DNA from: a virus
DNA length: 27,592 bases
Direction: 5' to 3' (one strand)
IMG/VR virus record: IMGVR_UViG_3300032304_000773
Span: 1-27,592 of that record
The position numbers and the translations under genes were made by a program. The notes under the pieces are model-generated. The model made no database searches and was not told the DNA's origin. It saw only the letters and a list, made by a program, of their open reading frames with translations. Below, piece by piece: positions 15,360 through 23,830 of this stretch (its first letter is position 1; every line of letters begins with the position of its first letter).

Positions 15360-15395
15360 CTAGAAAACTAGATATTAATTAAAAACTAGGCCTAG
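15360..15395. repeat. CTAG cluster with palindrome in the HAD-tube intergenic region
   Basis: Four CTAG sites occur in 36 bases (15360, 15368, 15386, 15392). They form the inverted repeat CTAGAAAACTAG and the perfect palindrome CTAGGCCTAG (15386-15395). No terminator-like T-run follows. It may be a protein-binding site; nothing else is seen in the 130-base gap apart from the TATTTAT motif and A-rich DNA. Confidence 0.5.
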
Positions 15396-15450
15396 AAACA
15401 ATATATTCCGAAAAAAAATCAAAGTAAATAGAAAAAAAAATTAAACGATA

Positions 15451-15457
15451 TATTTAT
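15451..15457 (+). promoter_or_regulatory. TATTTAT motif upstream of the tail tube gene
   Basis: Plus-strand TATTTAT, in the context GATATATTTATCATAAAA, 32 bases before the ATG at 15490. A very A-rich leader lies between. Confidence 0.55.
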
Positions 15458-15489
15458 CATAAAATAAAAGAAAAACAAAAAAATAAGAT

Positions 15490-15978
15490 ATGGCTGATTT
15501 GTTAATGAAAATGCCGATTCCCTACGAACCGAAAAGGGAGAACCGATGGATCTTGAGATTTCCTTCATCACTTGGTATTAACGAGTGGTATGTTGAAACA
15601 ACCTCTAGACCAAAACTTACTATCAATACAACTAAGATCGACTTTTTGAATACTTCAACATATGTTGCTGGCCGTTTTGAATGGGGTGAACTTCCTGTTA
15701 CTTTCCGTGATCCAATTGGACCTTCAGCGTCTCAAGCGGTAATGGAATGGATTCGTTTATGTGCTGAGTCAGTTACTGGTCGTATGGGTTACGCTGCGGG
15801 TTACAAAAAGAATGTTGACCTTGAAATGTTAGACCCAACTGGTGTAGTTGTTGAGAAATGGATTTTAGAAGGTACATATCTAACAGGATACGATGGGGGA
15901 GCATTAAATTACTCACAAGATGGTATCGCTAAAATCTCGGCAAACATGAGAATGGATCGTTGTATTTTAGTATACTGA
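15490..15978 (+). CDS. Tail tube protein, T4 gp19-like
   Basis: 162 residues, very close to T4 gp19 (163). It starts with the tube-typical pattern RENRWILRFPSSLGI, then VETTSRPKLTI. The segment FEWGELPVTFRDPIGPSASQ is the strand-loop characteristic of T4-type tubes, followed by a helix (VMEWIRLCAES) and a C-terminal strand set with LEGTYLTGYDGGALNYSQDG and ISANMRMDRCIL. Hexamers of this protein stack into the inner tail tube through which DNA passes. It lies right of the sheath, as in T4, but separated by the HAD gene. It has its own TATTTAT promoter candidate and its own terminator, which fits a high-copy protein. Confidence 0.92.
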   Translation: MADLLMKMPIPYEPKRENRWILRFPSSLGINEWYVETTSRPKLTINTTKIDFLNTSTYVAGRFEWGELPVTFRDPIGPSASQAVMEWIRLCAESVTGRMGYAAGYKKNVDLEMLDPTGVVVEKWILEGTYLTGYDGGALNYSQDGIAKISANMRMDRCILVY

Positions 15979-15998
15979 TTAAAAAATAAGATATATTC

Positions 15999-16034
15999 AA
16001 GACCTATTACTTTACTAGTGGTAGGTCTTTTTTA
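15999..16034 (+). terminator. Rho-independent terminator after the tube gene
   Basis: AAGACCTA (15999-16006) pairs with TAGGTCTT (16022-16029), with further weaker pairs inside, followed by TTTTTT. It lies 20 bases after the tube stop, before the chaperone gene. Confidence 0.85.
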
Positions 16035-16060
16035 TTTTTATAACAAAAGAATTTTATATT

Positions 16061-16825
16061 ATGGAACAAGATGTTTATCAAGCAGGTCAAGAGGGTTTTA
16101 ATTTACCACATGATGTTGTATCGTTACCTTCGGAAGGTATTTTTTACAAAAGTAAAAAAAGAAGTGTAAAAGTTGGTTATCTTACTGCGGCCGACGAAAA
16201 CATTATTTCCTCAATGGACAGAAAAAAAACTATTAATGAGTCCATAGTACTACCCTTACTTAGAAATCGTCTGTATGAGACTGATTTGAGACCTGAGGAA
16301 CTTTTGGAGGGAGATACTGAAGCGATCTTAATCTTTTTAAGAAACACCGCATTTGGTCCTGAATATAAATTAACCGCTGTTGATCCTGTTTCTTTGGAGA
16401 CATTTAATTACAACTTAGATTTAAGCGAGTTAAATATTATTAAACCAAAAGTTAATCCTAATCAAGAAGGGTTGTTTGAGGTTGAGTTACCCATGTCAAA
16501 ACAAAGAGTTAAACTTAAACTTTTATCGATGGGTGATAAGTTGGAAATTGAGAGAATTATTAGTTCATATCCCGCAGAAAGAAACGCACCTGTTGTTACA
16601 ACAAGATTAGTTAAAAATATTGTTGAATTGGGTGGATCTACGGATCGTACTAAAATTGCTACATTTGTGGAACAAATGCCAATCCAAGACTCGAAGTTCA
16701 TTAGAAACTTTCTTAATGAGAACGAACCAAGGTTAGACCTATCAAGAGAAGTTATAGCCCCGTCAGGAGAAAGAGTAATGGTGAACATTGCTTTTGGGGT
16801 GGAATTTTTTCGGCCTTTCTTCTGA
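16061..16825 (+). CDS. Tail assembly chaperone / baseplate-hub assembly protein (gp26-like), zero frame
   Basis: 254 residues. The start region LPSEGIFYKSKKRSVKVGYLT (about 22-42), an acidic turn and SSMDRKK, then ILPLLRNRLYETDLRPEELLEGDTEAILIFLR, is the pattern of the T4 gp26-type and gpG-like chaperones that coat the tape measure before tube assembly. It sits between tube and tape measure, exactly where such chaperones lie. The frame ends in FFRPFF at TGA 16823-16825. A second frame continues without a stop to 16967, so a longer 301-residue product by frameshift near residue 250 is likely. There is no clean TATTTAT upstream (only TATTTTTAT just after the terminator), so a weaker promoter or read-through from the tube gene is possible. 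Confidence 0.65.
   Translation: MEQDVYQAGQEGFNLPHDVVSLPSEGIFYKSKKRSVKVGYLTAADENIISSMDRKKTINESIVLPLLRNRLYETDLRPEELLEGDTEAILIFLRNTAFGPEYKLTAVDPVSLETFNYNLDLSELNIIKPKVNPNQEGLFEVELPMSKQRVKLKLLSMGDKLEIERIISSYPAERNAPVVTTRLVKNIVELGGSTDRTKIATFVEQMPIQDSKFIRNFLNENEPRLDLSREVIAPSGERVMVNIAFGVEFFRPFF
16805..16813 (+). other. Candidate programmed frameshift site TTT TTT CGG
   Basis: Zero-frame codons UUU UUU CGG. Phe-tRNA can re-pair from UUU to UUC by a +1 shift, or from UUU to UUU by a -2 shift on the six-T run; both reach the same second frame. CGG should be a slow codon in this AT-rich genome, favouring a pause. The site is a close match in form to the known influenza PA-X shift site (UUU CGU). Confidence 0.55.
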
Positions 16826-16967
16826 GTATAGCCGTTATCTTATCGACGAATTTTATTATTTAGCAAAAACCATGAATATTCAGTATAGTGAATTTACTGC
16901 TATGCCCACTTATGTTAGAAGATATCTAATGGATAAGGTATTAGAATCGTATAAAAATAATACTTAA
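16812..16967 (+). CDS. Second-frame extension of the tail chaperone (gpT-like)
   Basis: 51 codons in the +1 frame relative to the chaperone, from GGC 16812 to TAA 16965-16967. It would be translated only by shifting from the chaperone; an internal ATG at 16872 gives a poor alternative. The peptide GLSSEYSRYLIDEFYYLAKT followed by MNIQYSEFTAMPTYVRRYLM and a basic tail has the form of gpT-type extensions: a helix with F/Y-Y-L-A-K, a turn with 'y.e...MP', and a helix ending in R/K. The frame has no stop back to 16782, so it overlaps the zero-frame end. The extended product would be 301 residues and is expected at a small fraction of the short one, as in lambda gpG/gpGT. Tape measure follows 24 bases later. 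Confidence 0.6.
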   Translation, partial: GLSSEYSRYLIDEFYYLAKTMNIQYSEFTAMPTYVRRYLMDKVLESYKNNT

Positions 16968-16969
16968 AA

Positions 16970-16976
16970 TATTTAT
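16970..16976 (+). promoter_or_regulatory. TATTTAT motif upstream of the tape measure gene
   Basis: Plus-strand TATTTAT, in the context AAAATATTTATCTC, 15 bases before the ATG at 16992. A weak purine stretch, AAAAGAAG, precedes the start. Confidence 0.5.
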
Positions 16977-16991
16977 CTCTAAAAGAAGTAC

Positions 16992-18824
16992 ATGGCTACT
17001 ATTGACGAATTATCAAAAAAAGTTTCAGAATTAGAATCTCAAGTCAAATCATTAGGGGGTGAGAATAAAACTTTACAGGATCAACTTAGTAAGAATAAGG
17101 TTAGTGAAACCTATCAGACGGGAGATTTATACATGAAATCACAATCCGAAGCAATGGCCAATATTGGAAGTATGGCCAAAAACTTAGGTGCTGCTTTTAG
17201 CCAAGGAATGCTTGGTGCTGTCGAAGGTATTAATTTGTTGGAAGAACAAGGGGTACAAATTCAAAATTCGTTAGGTGTCTCAAGACAGAGAATGGAGGAA
17301 TTTAAAACTCTAATTGCTGATGTTGGACCTGTACTTGCGTCTATGGGTATTAGTGAAGATCAATTTGCTTCCACAATTATTTCTGTAACAGACAAGTTAG
17401 GTGGTGTGGCAACATTATCCTCAGAGGCGATAACTAATATGGCTGCGGCATCAAAAGTTACTGGTCAAGAGGTTGGTACATTGGCTAAAAACTTTAGAGA
17501 GGTTGGTATATCAATGTATGATGTTGGTGAGACAATGAAAGATGTTGCGGACTACGCCAAAAATGTTGGTGTACCTGTTAAAGCGGTTGCTGAAGGTGTG
17601 GTTAGTAATTTAGGTAAGATTAACCTTTATAACTTTGATGGTGGTGTACAAGGATTAACTAAAATGGCCACTCAATCGGCAAGATTAGGTGTTGAAATGG
17701 GTAGTGTGTTTAGAATTGCTGAAGACCTATTCTCCCCTGAAAAGGCAATTGATTATGCGGCATCATTACAAAGATTAGGTGTGACAGCAAATGGATTATT
17801 AGATCCGTTAAGAGCGATGGACATGGCTCAAAATGACCCTGCCGCACTCCAAGAAGAGATTGTTAACTTAACTAAGGACTTTGTTAGATTCAGTAGTGAA
17901 AATAATAAGTTTGAAATTATGCCAGGTGCTCAAAGGCGTTTAAGGGAAGTATCAAGTGCGTTAGGTATTGACGCAGCGGAGTTTGCCAAAATGGGTATAC
18001 AAGCTGCGGAGTTTGATAGAAAGTTGTCACAGATTAAATTACCAAGTTTTGCTGACGACAAAGAAACTAAAGAATTAATTGCTTCAATGTCACAAATTAA
18101 AGATGGTGTTGCTACGGTAACGATTAAAAATATACAAACAGGTGAGGTTGAGTTAAAACAACCTGACCAATTAACACCTGAAGATATTGAAAGTTTAAAA
18201 ACCTCAAGTGAAGAAAGTAGTAAATCTATAGAACAACTTGCGATTGATCAATTGGATCAGTTAAAATTCCTTAATAGTCAGATAGATTCTGTTAGACTTG
18301 CGGGTCAGTTAGGTACCGCATCTTTAGGTCCTGTACAAAGATTGGCCGAAATGGCAGCACAAGCAACAAGAGGTGGTACCAGAGCGATAACGACCGAATA
18401 CACTTCTGCTAAAACAAGAGAAACTTTTACACCGGCAACAAGAGCAGTGGAAGACGCAATTATTTCTGCGGTTAGAGACAATAAGATGGGGTTAGAACAA
18501 GCAATGACAGACTTCCAAAGTGGATTGAGTGTAATTAAAGATAATACGGTTAAAATGGCTGAGGGTATTGTTACTAAGTTTGATGCCGCAATGAAAAATT
18601 CAACAAAAGGATATGACCCTGTAATACAAAGATTAGAAGCTAAAAATGATATTAATCTTAATCTGAGTGTTGATGTTAAGGGAGGTCAAAATGTTCAGAT
18701 AAGTGATAGTGAATTGGCTAAAAAATTAAAAGGTTTAATGGAAACCGACACTCAGATACAAGAAACAATAAAGAAAGCAGCAGGATCAACTCAATTAGGT
18801 ATGAACCCTAATAAACCAGGATAA
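16992..18824 (+). CDS. Tail tape measure protein
   Basis: 610 residues, close to T4 gp29 (590). A heptad-rich coiled coil occupies residues 1-35 (IDELSKKVSELESQVKSL). The body is mostly helical and Ala/Gly/Met/Gln-rich, with no signal peptide. The N-terminal part (50-110) contains the small-residue stretch ANIGSMAKNLGAAFSQGM, and residues 110-330 carry the segment LASMGISEDQFASTI and the motif LRAMDMAQNDPAALQEEIV, as seen in tape measures. Such proteins set tail length by spanning the tube lumen. About 0.15 nm per helical residue predicts a tail near 90 nm. It follows the chaperone with its frameshift extension and precedes the large tube-cap/baseplate gene, as expected for a tape measure. 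Confidence 0.8.
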   Translation: MATIDELSKKVSELESQVKSLGGENKTLQDQLSKNKVSETYQTGDLYMKSQSEAMANIGSMAKNLGAAFSQGMLGAVEGINLLEEQGVQIQNSLGVSRQRMEEFKTLIADVGPVLASMGISEDQFASTIISVTDKLGGVATLSSEAITNMAAASKVTGQEVGTLAKNFREVGISMYDVGETMKDVADYAKNVGVPVKAVAEGVVSNLGKINLYNFDGGVQGLTKMATQSARLGVEMGSVFRIAEDLFSPEKAIDYAASLQRLGVTANGLLDPLRAMDMAQNDPAALQEEIVNLTKDFVRFSSENNKFEIMPGAQRRLREVSSALGIDAAEFAKMGIQAAEFDRKLSQIKLPSFADDKETKELIASMSQIKDGVATVTIKNIQTGEVELKQPDQLTPEDIESLKTSSEESSKSIEQLAIDQLDQLKFLNSQIDSVRLAGQLGTASLGPVQRLAEMAAQATRGGTRAITTEYTSAKTRETFTPATRAVEDAIISAVRDNKMGLEQAMTDFQSGLSVIKDNTVKMAEGIVTKFDAAMKNSTKGYDPVIQRLEAKNDINLNLSVDVKGGQNVQISDSELAKKLKGLMETDTQIQETIKKAAGSTQLGMNPNKPG

Positions 18825-18828
18825 AGTG

Positions 18829-18835
18829 TATTTAT
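18829..18835 (+). promoter_or_regulatory. TATTTAT motif upstream of the 1661-residue gene
   Basis: Plus-strand TATTTAT, in the context GTGTATTTATAAAAAG, 8 bases before the ATG at 18844, in the short gap after the tape measure. Confidence 0.5.
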
Positions 18836-18843
18836 AAAAAGAC

Positions 18844-21800
18844 ATGGCAGAGAGTACACTTTCATTTGGTAATTCAGAGTTTTTTAGAAAAAATCTTTTA
18901 ACTAAAAATTTAGAACCGTATTCGGTTCAAGGGGTATTATCCGCTAGACAACCAGCGGTTAATTACGAAACTAGTTTATCGGTTTATTCTGTTATAGACT
19001 CACCAAATACATTTGTGTCTACTAATACATTTGCGAATGCTCAGTATCCGTTGAATGAATTTGGACCTGAGGGTGGATTTGGAGTACCTATTGGTCTTAA
19101 CGCATTATCATCGTCACAACTACCAAACGGGTCAAATCAAGGACCATATAATCAAAATTCGGCACAGATTGACTTATTAAATGAGTTCTTCATTGATGCT
19201 GCTTACGTTAAAAACATTTTTGGACCTGAGGGTGGATATAAAGATTTGGTTATTATTACTGATATTCAGAACAATAATAGTATCTATCAACCATATTGGG
19301 ACCCTTCTTATTTTGTTAGTTCATCATATTCAACATTTAATATCGTTTTCCAAAACAATCCGTTAGGTACTGATGGGTTATTATCGCAAGATACTTATTT
19401 AGCGAAGATTGGGGCCGCTCAACTTAAAGGTTTATTTGAAGAGAGGATTGCCGCTGAGATTGCTCAAGCAACGGTAGGTTCTATTAACTTAGATACAATA
19501 ACCAATCCATTTACCGCTTCTCAATTAGCAACAGGACAACAACCTTTCTTTGATCGAAATTGGAAAATTTCACAACCTGAAAACATTGTACTTGCTACAG
19601 TATCTTTGGCGAATAGAGTATCGGGAACATATTTTCCGGCATCATTTATACCTGGTGATTATTTTGAGGAGATTAATCCTTACACTAATCCGAAACAGAC
19701 GAGTAATGCTTTAAATATTGCGAACAATTTAACGGGTGGTTTAATATCACCAATATTAAATAAGACAAGAAACCCTTCTGAAGTATTTGTTGCCAACACA
19801 GGTAATGGACAAAAATCAGTTTTATTTGCGAGTTTAGATTATAACAAATATAGACCGGCATATAATAGAGGGCTTATCGCAGGAGCGGCTCAAGCGTTAA
19901 ATAACTTTTTTGATCAAGACACAACATCACAAGGTGGGTATTATGTAGGTAGTCCGAATGCGGAACCTAGTATGATTGATTCACCTGCTAACCAAGTTCC
20001 TGTGAATGAATTTGGTGAACAACAAGCAACCATAGTATACGGTCCACAAGAATTGGCTATTCTATATGAGGGTAATCAGGGTAGAATACAAAATGGATTA
20101 GCGGGTAGATCTTACACTAATGATGGTGGTATAACCGGACAATTTGTTTGGACATCACCTAAGTATAAGGATAATGCCGGATGGAAAGTTGGTGTTGGTG
20201 GTAAGGTAACAAACTACGATCAAGAATTCCCAACATTACAAAGTGATTACAACAAGTATCAATCAACAGATATTGATTTTAAACCGGGGTCTATATTAGA
20301 CAACACCCAAAGATTAGTGGAATCTGCGGATCAGGTACAAGGTCAAACAAGATTAAAACATGTTGGTACGGCAATCAATCAAGTCTCTAAGGTGTTCAAC
20401 GACGGATATAAAGAGATTACTAAAGGGTCTCAAGTACTTTCATATACCGATCAGACTTCGGGTGCTGAGGCTGGTATTGAGTATTGTAGAGTATTCACTA
20501 AAGACACACCATACTTCTTCTATAATGATTTACAGAAGACTGATGGTATTACTCAGAATGGTAGAAAATTTGGTTTCTCCATCTTAGATAATACTTACAA
20601 CTTAAACATCGCACCATTAAAAAACCCTGGATCAACAAATATTGTTAATGGTAAGGTTAAGAAATATATGTTCTCAATTGAGAACTTGGCTTGGAGAACT
20701 TCCGATAGACCAGGATTTACTTACGATGATTTACCTGTTTGTGAAAAAGGACCTAATGGTGGTAGAATTATGTGGTTCCCACCATATAACTTAAAATTCA
20801 ACGATGACTCCACACCAAACTTTAATGAAACTACTTTTATTGGTAGATCAGAACCTATATATACTTACAAGAATACGAGTAGGTCAGGTTCGATAAGTTG
20901 GAGTATTATTGTGGATCACCCGTCAATGTTAAATACAATTATAGAAAAACAATTGGCGAATATTCCTAAAGAAAGAGTTGATTCAATTATGGACTCGTTC
21001 TTTGCGGGATGTGTTAAATATGATATCTATGAATTGGCAATTAAATTTAATACGGTACCAACTAGTGATCTATTCACATACCAAGAAATTTTAAATAACC
21101 CAAGACTAACACCTGAAGAGTTAACACAAACCTTAACTGAAATACCTGTAAACCCTGAAGGTGATACGCCAAAATCTGCAACAGGTGTGAATGCTATTCC
21201 TAATGAAACAGCAACCAATGGTAATACAAAGGTACAAGATCCTGTTGTTACTAATCTTGATACTTATGTGGGTTATGGATTCTATTTTGATAATGACTAT
21301 CCGGATCCGAGAACTAGAAACACAACTGCGAGTCAACCGTACAATGTGTGGTATAATCAATACACAGCACCTGCGGTTAAAGATGTTTATTTAGGTAATA
21401 CATCACCGGCAGTTGTGTATGTTGGTAACAAACAATTTAAAAGAGACGGAATTAGTAACTTTTACGATCAAGTAATACAAGGTAACTTCTCGGTTATCCA
21501 AACGGATTTAATGACAAAGATTAAAGAGGTATTAACTAATAAAGGTAGTGTTGAAATTGATTTAGTTGGATCTGCTTCGGCACCAAATTCGCCTGAATAT
21601 AATACAAACTTATCTGAAAGAAGGATTGATTCTGTTATACAATGGTTTAATTCACAAACATTGGCTGATGGTACCACATTAGGTCAATTAGAAAAAGATG
21701 GTAAAGTTAAATATAATAGAACACCTAGAGGTGAAAATATTGTTATACCTAAAAATAGTACAACCGCAAGTGGTACGACGGGAATTACGGTAACCACATC

Positions 21801-23829
21801 TGGTGGTACTGAGATTTTAAATGATGAAATTAATTGTAATGTTAATATTAGACAAAATGCCGTTAACGGACCTGTAACTTCTGTATCTCAAAAATATAGT
21901 ATTCCGGCAATGGCTTGTAGACGAGTTGCGATTAAAAAAATTACGATTACTGAAACGCCACCACCACCACCTGAAGTTAAGCCGGATCCTGTTGTTATTT
22001 CAGAACCATCGACCCCAAAAACCGGTGTTACTCAAACAATCAAACCGCAAGGTAGAGTTGATGTAATCACTAAAATTAAAGAAGGTATTTCCAAAAAGAT
22101 ATTAAGAAACTTATTTACTGAGTGTGACTACTTCCAAGTAATTGAGAAAGAGAACCCAATGATTTACGATACGATTAAAGATAAAATTAAGTACTTTAAT
22201 CCTGCGTTTCACTCAATGACACCTGAAGGTCTAAACTCTAGATTGACCTTCTTAAATCAATGTATGAGACCTGGTCAGTCAATACCTGTAATAGATGTTG
22301 ATGGTAAACCAAAATATAACGATGCGTTGAACACATCATTTGGAGCACCTCCTATTTTGGTGTTAAGAGTTGGTGACTTCTATAATACTAAGATAGTGCC
22401 TAAATCATTAACGATTGCTTATGATCCGTTACAATTAGATTTAAATCCTGAAGGTATTGGAGTACAACCAATGGTTGCTAATATCACATTAGGGTTTAGT
22501 TTTATTGGTGGTCATGGATTAGCGGGTCCAGTACAAGAATTACAAAACGCACTTTCATTCAACTACTACGCTAATACAGAAATTTATGATGAAAGAGCCA
22601 CAGCAACTGAGGATACAACGGCACTTGATAAGTATGTTGTTGAGAAGATCACGGGAGGTATAACTCCAATAAACTCGGCTCAAGCGGCAGCAGTTCAAAA
22701 TGTTGACCCAAAAAGAGGTCAAGGAACCGTAGGTACTCAGTTAATTAATGAACTAGAATATAATCCTGTTTTAATTGAATTACAGGGACAATTAAAATCT
22801 TATTTTGATACATACTTTAATGGGTTACTTAGTGTTCAGTCACAGGCTAATTACGGGATACTCCAAATAATGAATAACAAACGAAAATATCAAAAAGGTG
22901 ATTTGGGTGGTCAAGAAGTTATTATTTATGGTAAACCTTATGATTACGAAACCATAATTGATGATTTAGTTAATCAAATAATAAGTGATATTGATGATCA
23001 AACGGATCCGATATCAGCAGCATTAAAGGATGACCCCGCAAAATTCCCAAATAAAGCGTTAAGGGAAGTTAAAGATAGACTTAAAGTATTAGTTGGAACC
23101 CAAAAAGTTGAATTAAGAAATATTGTAAATGATGGATTTGCTGACTTGGTAGATTCTCAGGAGGAGTTAATTTATACATTTAGAAAATTAAATGTTGTTA
23201 ATGGAAAACTTGACGGATATATTGATACAAATAATGGGGCAATAACTTTTGATTTAAGTGGTGATACATTCTTTGCTGATTCATCAAATACTCAAAGTTT
23301 ACAACATGTGATTTCACTTGAAGTACCTGAATATTTAACAAAGTTAAATACATTCATGAGTGATACTTTAATCACAAAACCATCTAATTTTAGTACCACA
23401 GACTATACAATAACCGATCCATTTACCGGTAATTTTATTACAATACAGGAGAACCGATTCTATGTGTGTAACTCAAAAATTTTCTTAGATGACGGTAAGT
23501 TTAAAGATTTTGTAAACGCATTAATCACATTAGAAGAAGTTAAAAAAATACCTGAAATGGTAAAAAAAGTTGAAGAAATTTGTGAAGGATTCAAAGTAAT
23601 ATGTAAAGCAGAGTTTGATGCTGAAGTTAAAAACTTCGACACTGCAAAATCAGACCCAATTTACACTCAACTAACAACGCTTACTTTATCTATAATACCT
23701 GGTAAGGTTGGGTATGTAAGTCCAGCACCTAACGATGTACAACTTAAACAACAAAAGTTAAAAGACCTTTACGCAAATCAAAACCTAAACACTACCGATT
23801 CATTTGATGGTAAAGTAACACTAAATTAA
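18844..23829 (+). CDS. Giant baseplate / tail-tube-cap protein with OmpA-like domain
   Basis: 1661 residues. A beta-rich N-terminal region (1-630) contains the twice-repeated FGPEGG. The central segment (about 640-720) has IMWFPPYNL (642-650) and a later IGRSEPIYTYKNTSRSGS-type stretch, as in the tube-initiator proteins gp48/gp54 of contractile tails. A further block with FIGGHGLAGPVQELQNALS (from 1220) supports this. Between them, residues about 808-1030 form an OmpA-like domain: FYFDNDYPDP, then DLVGSAS (906-912), N920-x2-L923-S924-x2-R927, GENI, and CRRVAIKKI at the end. A Pro-rich hinge (PPPPPE near 1039) follows. The C-terminal 300 residues are helical and Lys/Asp-rich. It would cap the tube start and perhaps contact peptidoglycan. 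It lies after the tape measure and one base before the gp53-like gene. Confidence 0.65.
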   Translation: MAESTLSFGNSEFFRKNLLTKNLEPYSVQGVLSARQPAVNYETSLSVYSVIDSPNTFVSTNTFANAQYPLNEFGPEGGFGVPIGLNALSSSQLPNGSNQGPYNQNSAQIDLLNEFFIDAAYVKNIFGPEGGYKDLVIITDIQNNNSIYQPYWDPSYFVSSSYSTFNIVFQNNPLGTDGLLSQDTYLAKIGAAQLKGLFEERIAAEIAQATVGSINLDTITNPFTASQLATGQQPFFDRNWKISQPENIVLATVSLANRVSGTYFPASFIPGDYFEEINPYTNPKQTSNALNIANNLTGGLISPILNKTRNPSEVFVANTGNGQKSVLFASLDYNKYRPAYNRGLIAGAAQALNNFFDQDTTSQGGYYVGSPNAEPSMIDSPANQVPVNEFGEQQATIVYGPQELAILYEGNQGRIQNGLAGRSYTNDGGITGQFVWTSPKYKDNAGWKVGVGGKVTNYDQEFPTLQSDYNKYQSTDIDFKPGSILDNTQRLVESADQVQGQTRLKHVGTAINQVSKVFNDGYKEITKGSQVLSYTDQTSGAEAGIEYCRVFTKDTPYFFYNDLQKTDGITQNGRKFGFSILDNTYNLNIAPLKNPGSTNIVNGKVKKYMFSIENLAWRTSDRPGFTYDDLPVCEKGPNGGRIMWFPPYNLKFNDDSTPNFNETTFIGRSEPIYTYKNTSRSGSISWSIIVDHPSMLNTIIEKQLANIPKERVDSIMDSFFAGCVKYDIYELAIKFNTVPTSDLFTYQEILNNPRLTPEELTQTLTEIPVNPEGDTPKSATGVNAIPNETATNGNTKVQDPVVTNLDTYVGYGFYFDNDYPDPRTRNTTASQPYNVWYNQYTAPAVKDVYLGNTSPAVVYVGNKQFKRDGISNFYDQVIQGNFSVIQTDLMTKIKEVLTNKGSVEIDLVGSASAPNSPEYNTNLSERRIDSVIQWFNSQTLADGTTLGQLEKDGKVKYNRTPRGENIVIPKNSTTASGTTGITVTTSGGTEILNDEINCNVNIRQNAVNGPVTSVSQKYSIPAMACRRVAIKKITITETPPPPPEVKPDPVVISEPSTPKTGVTQTIKPQGRVDVITKIKEGISKKILRNLFTECDYFQVIEKENPMIYDTIKDKIKYFNPAFHSMTPEGLNSRLTFLNQCMRPGQSIPVIDVDGKPKYNDALNTSFGAPPILVLRVGDFYNTKIVPKSLTIAYDPLQLDLNPEGIGVQPMVANITLGFSFIGGHGLAGPVQELQNALSFNYYANTEIYDERATATEDTTALDKYVVEKITGGITPINSAQAAAVQNVDPKRGQGTVGTQLINELEYNPVLIELQGQLKSYFDTYFNGLLSVQSQANYGILQIMNNKRKYQKGDLGGQEVIIYGKPYDYETIIDDLVNQIISDIDDQTDPISAALKDDPAKFPNKALREVKDRLKVLVGTQKVELRNIVNDGFADLVDSQEELIYTFRKLNVVNGKLDGYIDTNNGAITFDLSGDTFFADSSNTQSLQHVISLEVPEYLTKLNTFMSDTLITKPSNFSTTDYTITDPFTGNFITIQENRFYVCNSKIFLDDGKFKDFVNALITLEEVKKIPEMVKKVEEICEGFKVICKAEFDAEVKNFDTAKSDPIYTQLTTLTLSIIPGKVGYVSPAPNDVQLKQQKLKDLYANQNLNTTDSFDGKVTLN

Positions 23830-23830
23830 G

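Noticed and set aside
16802-16810. Classic -1 slippery heptamer at the chaperone end
   Set aside because: The second frame is +1 (or -2) relative to the chaperone, so a -1 shift would not enter it.
16872-16967. Separate 31-residue gene starting at the internal ATG
   Set aside because: The open frame extends upstream through the chaperone's end, and the peptide matches a frameshift extension better than an independent gene.
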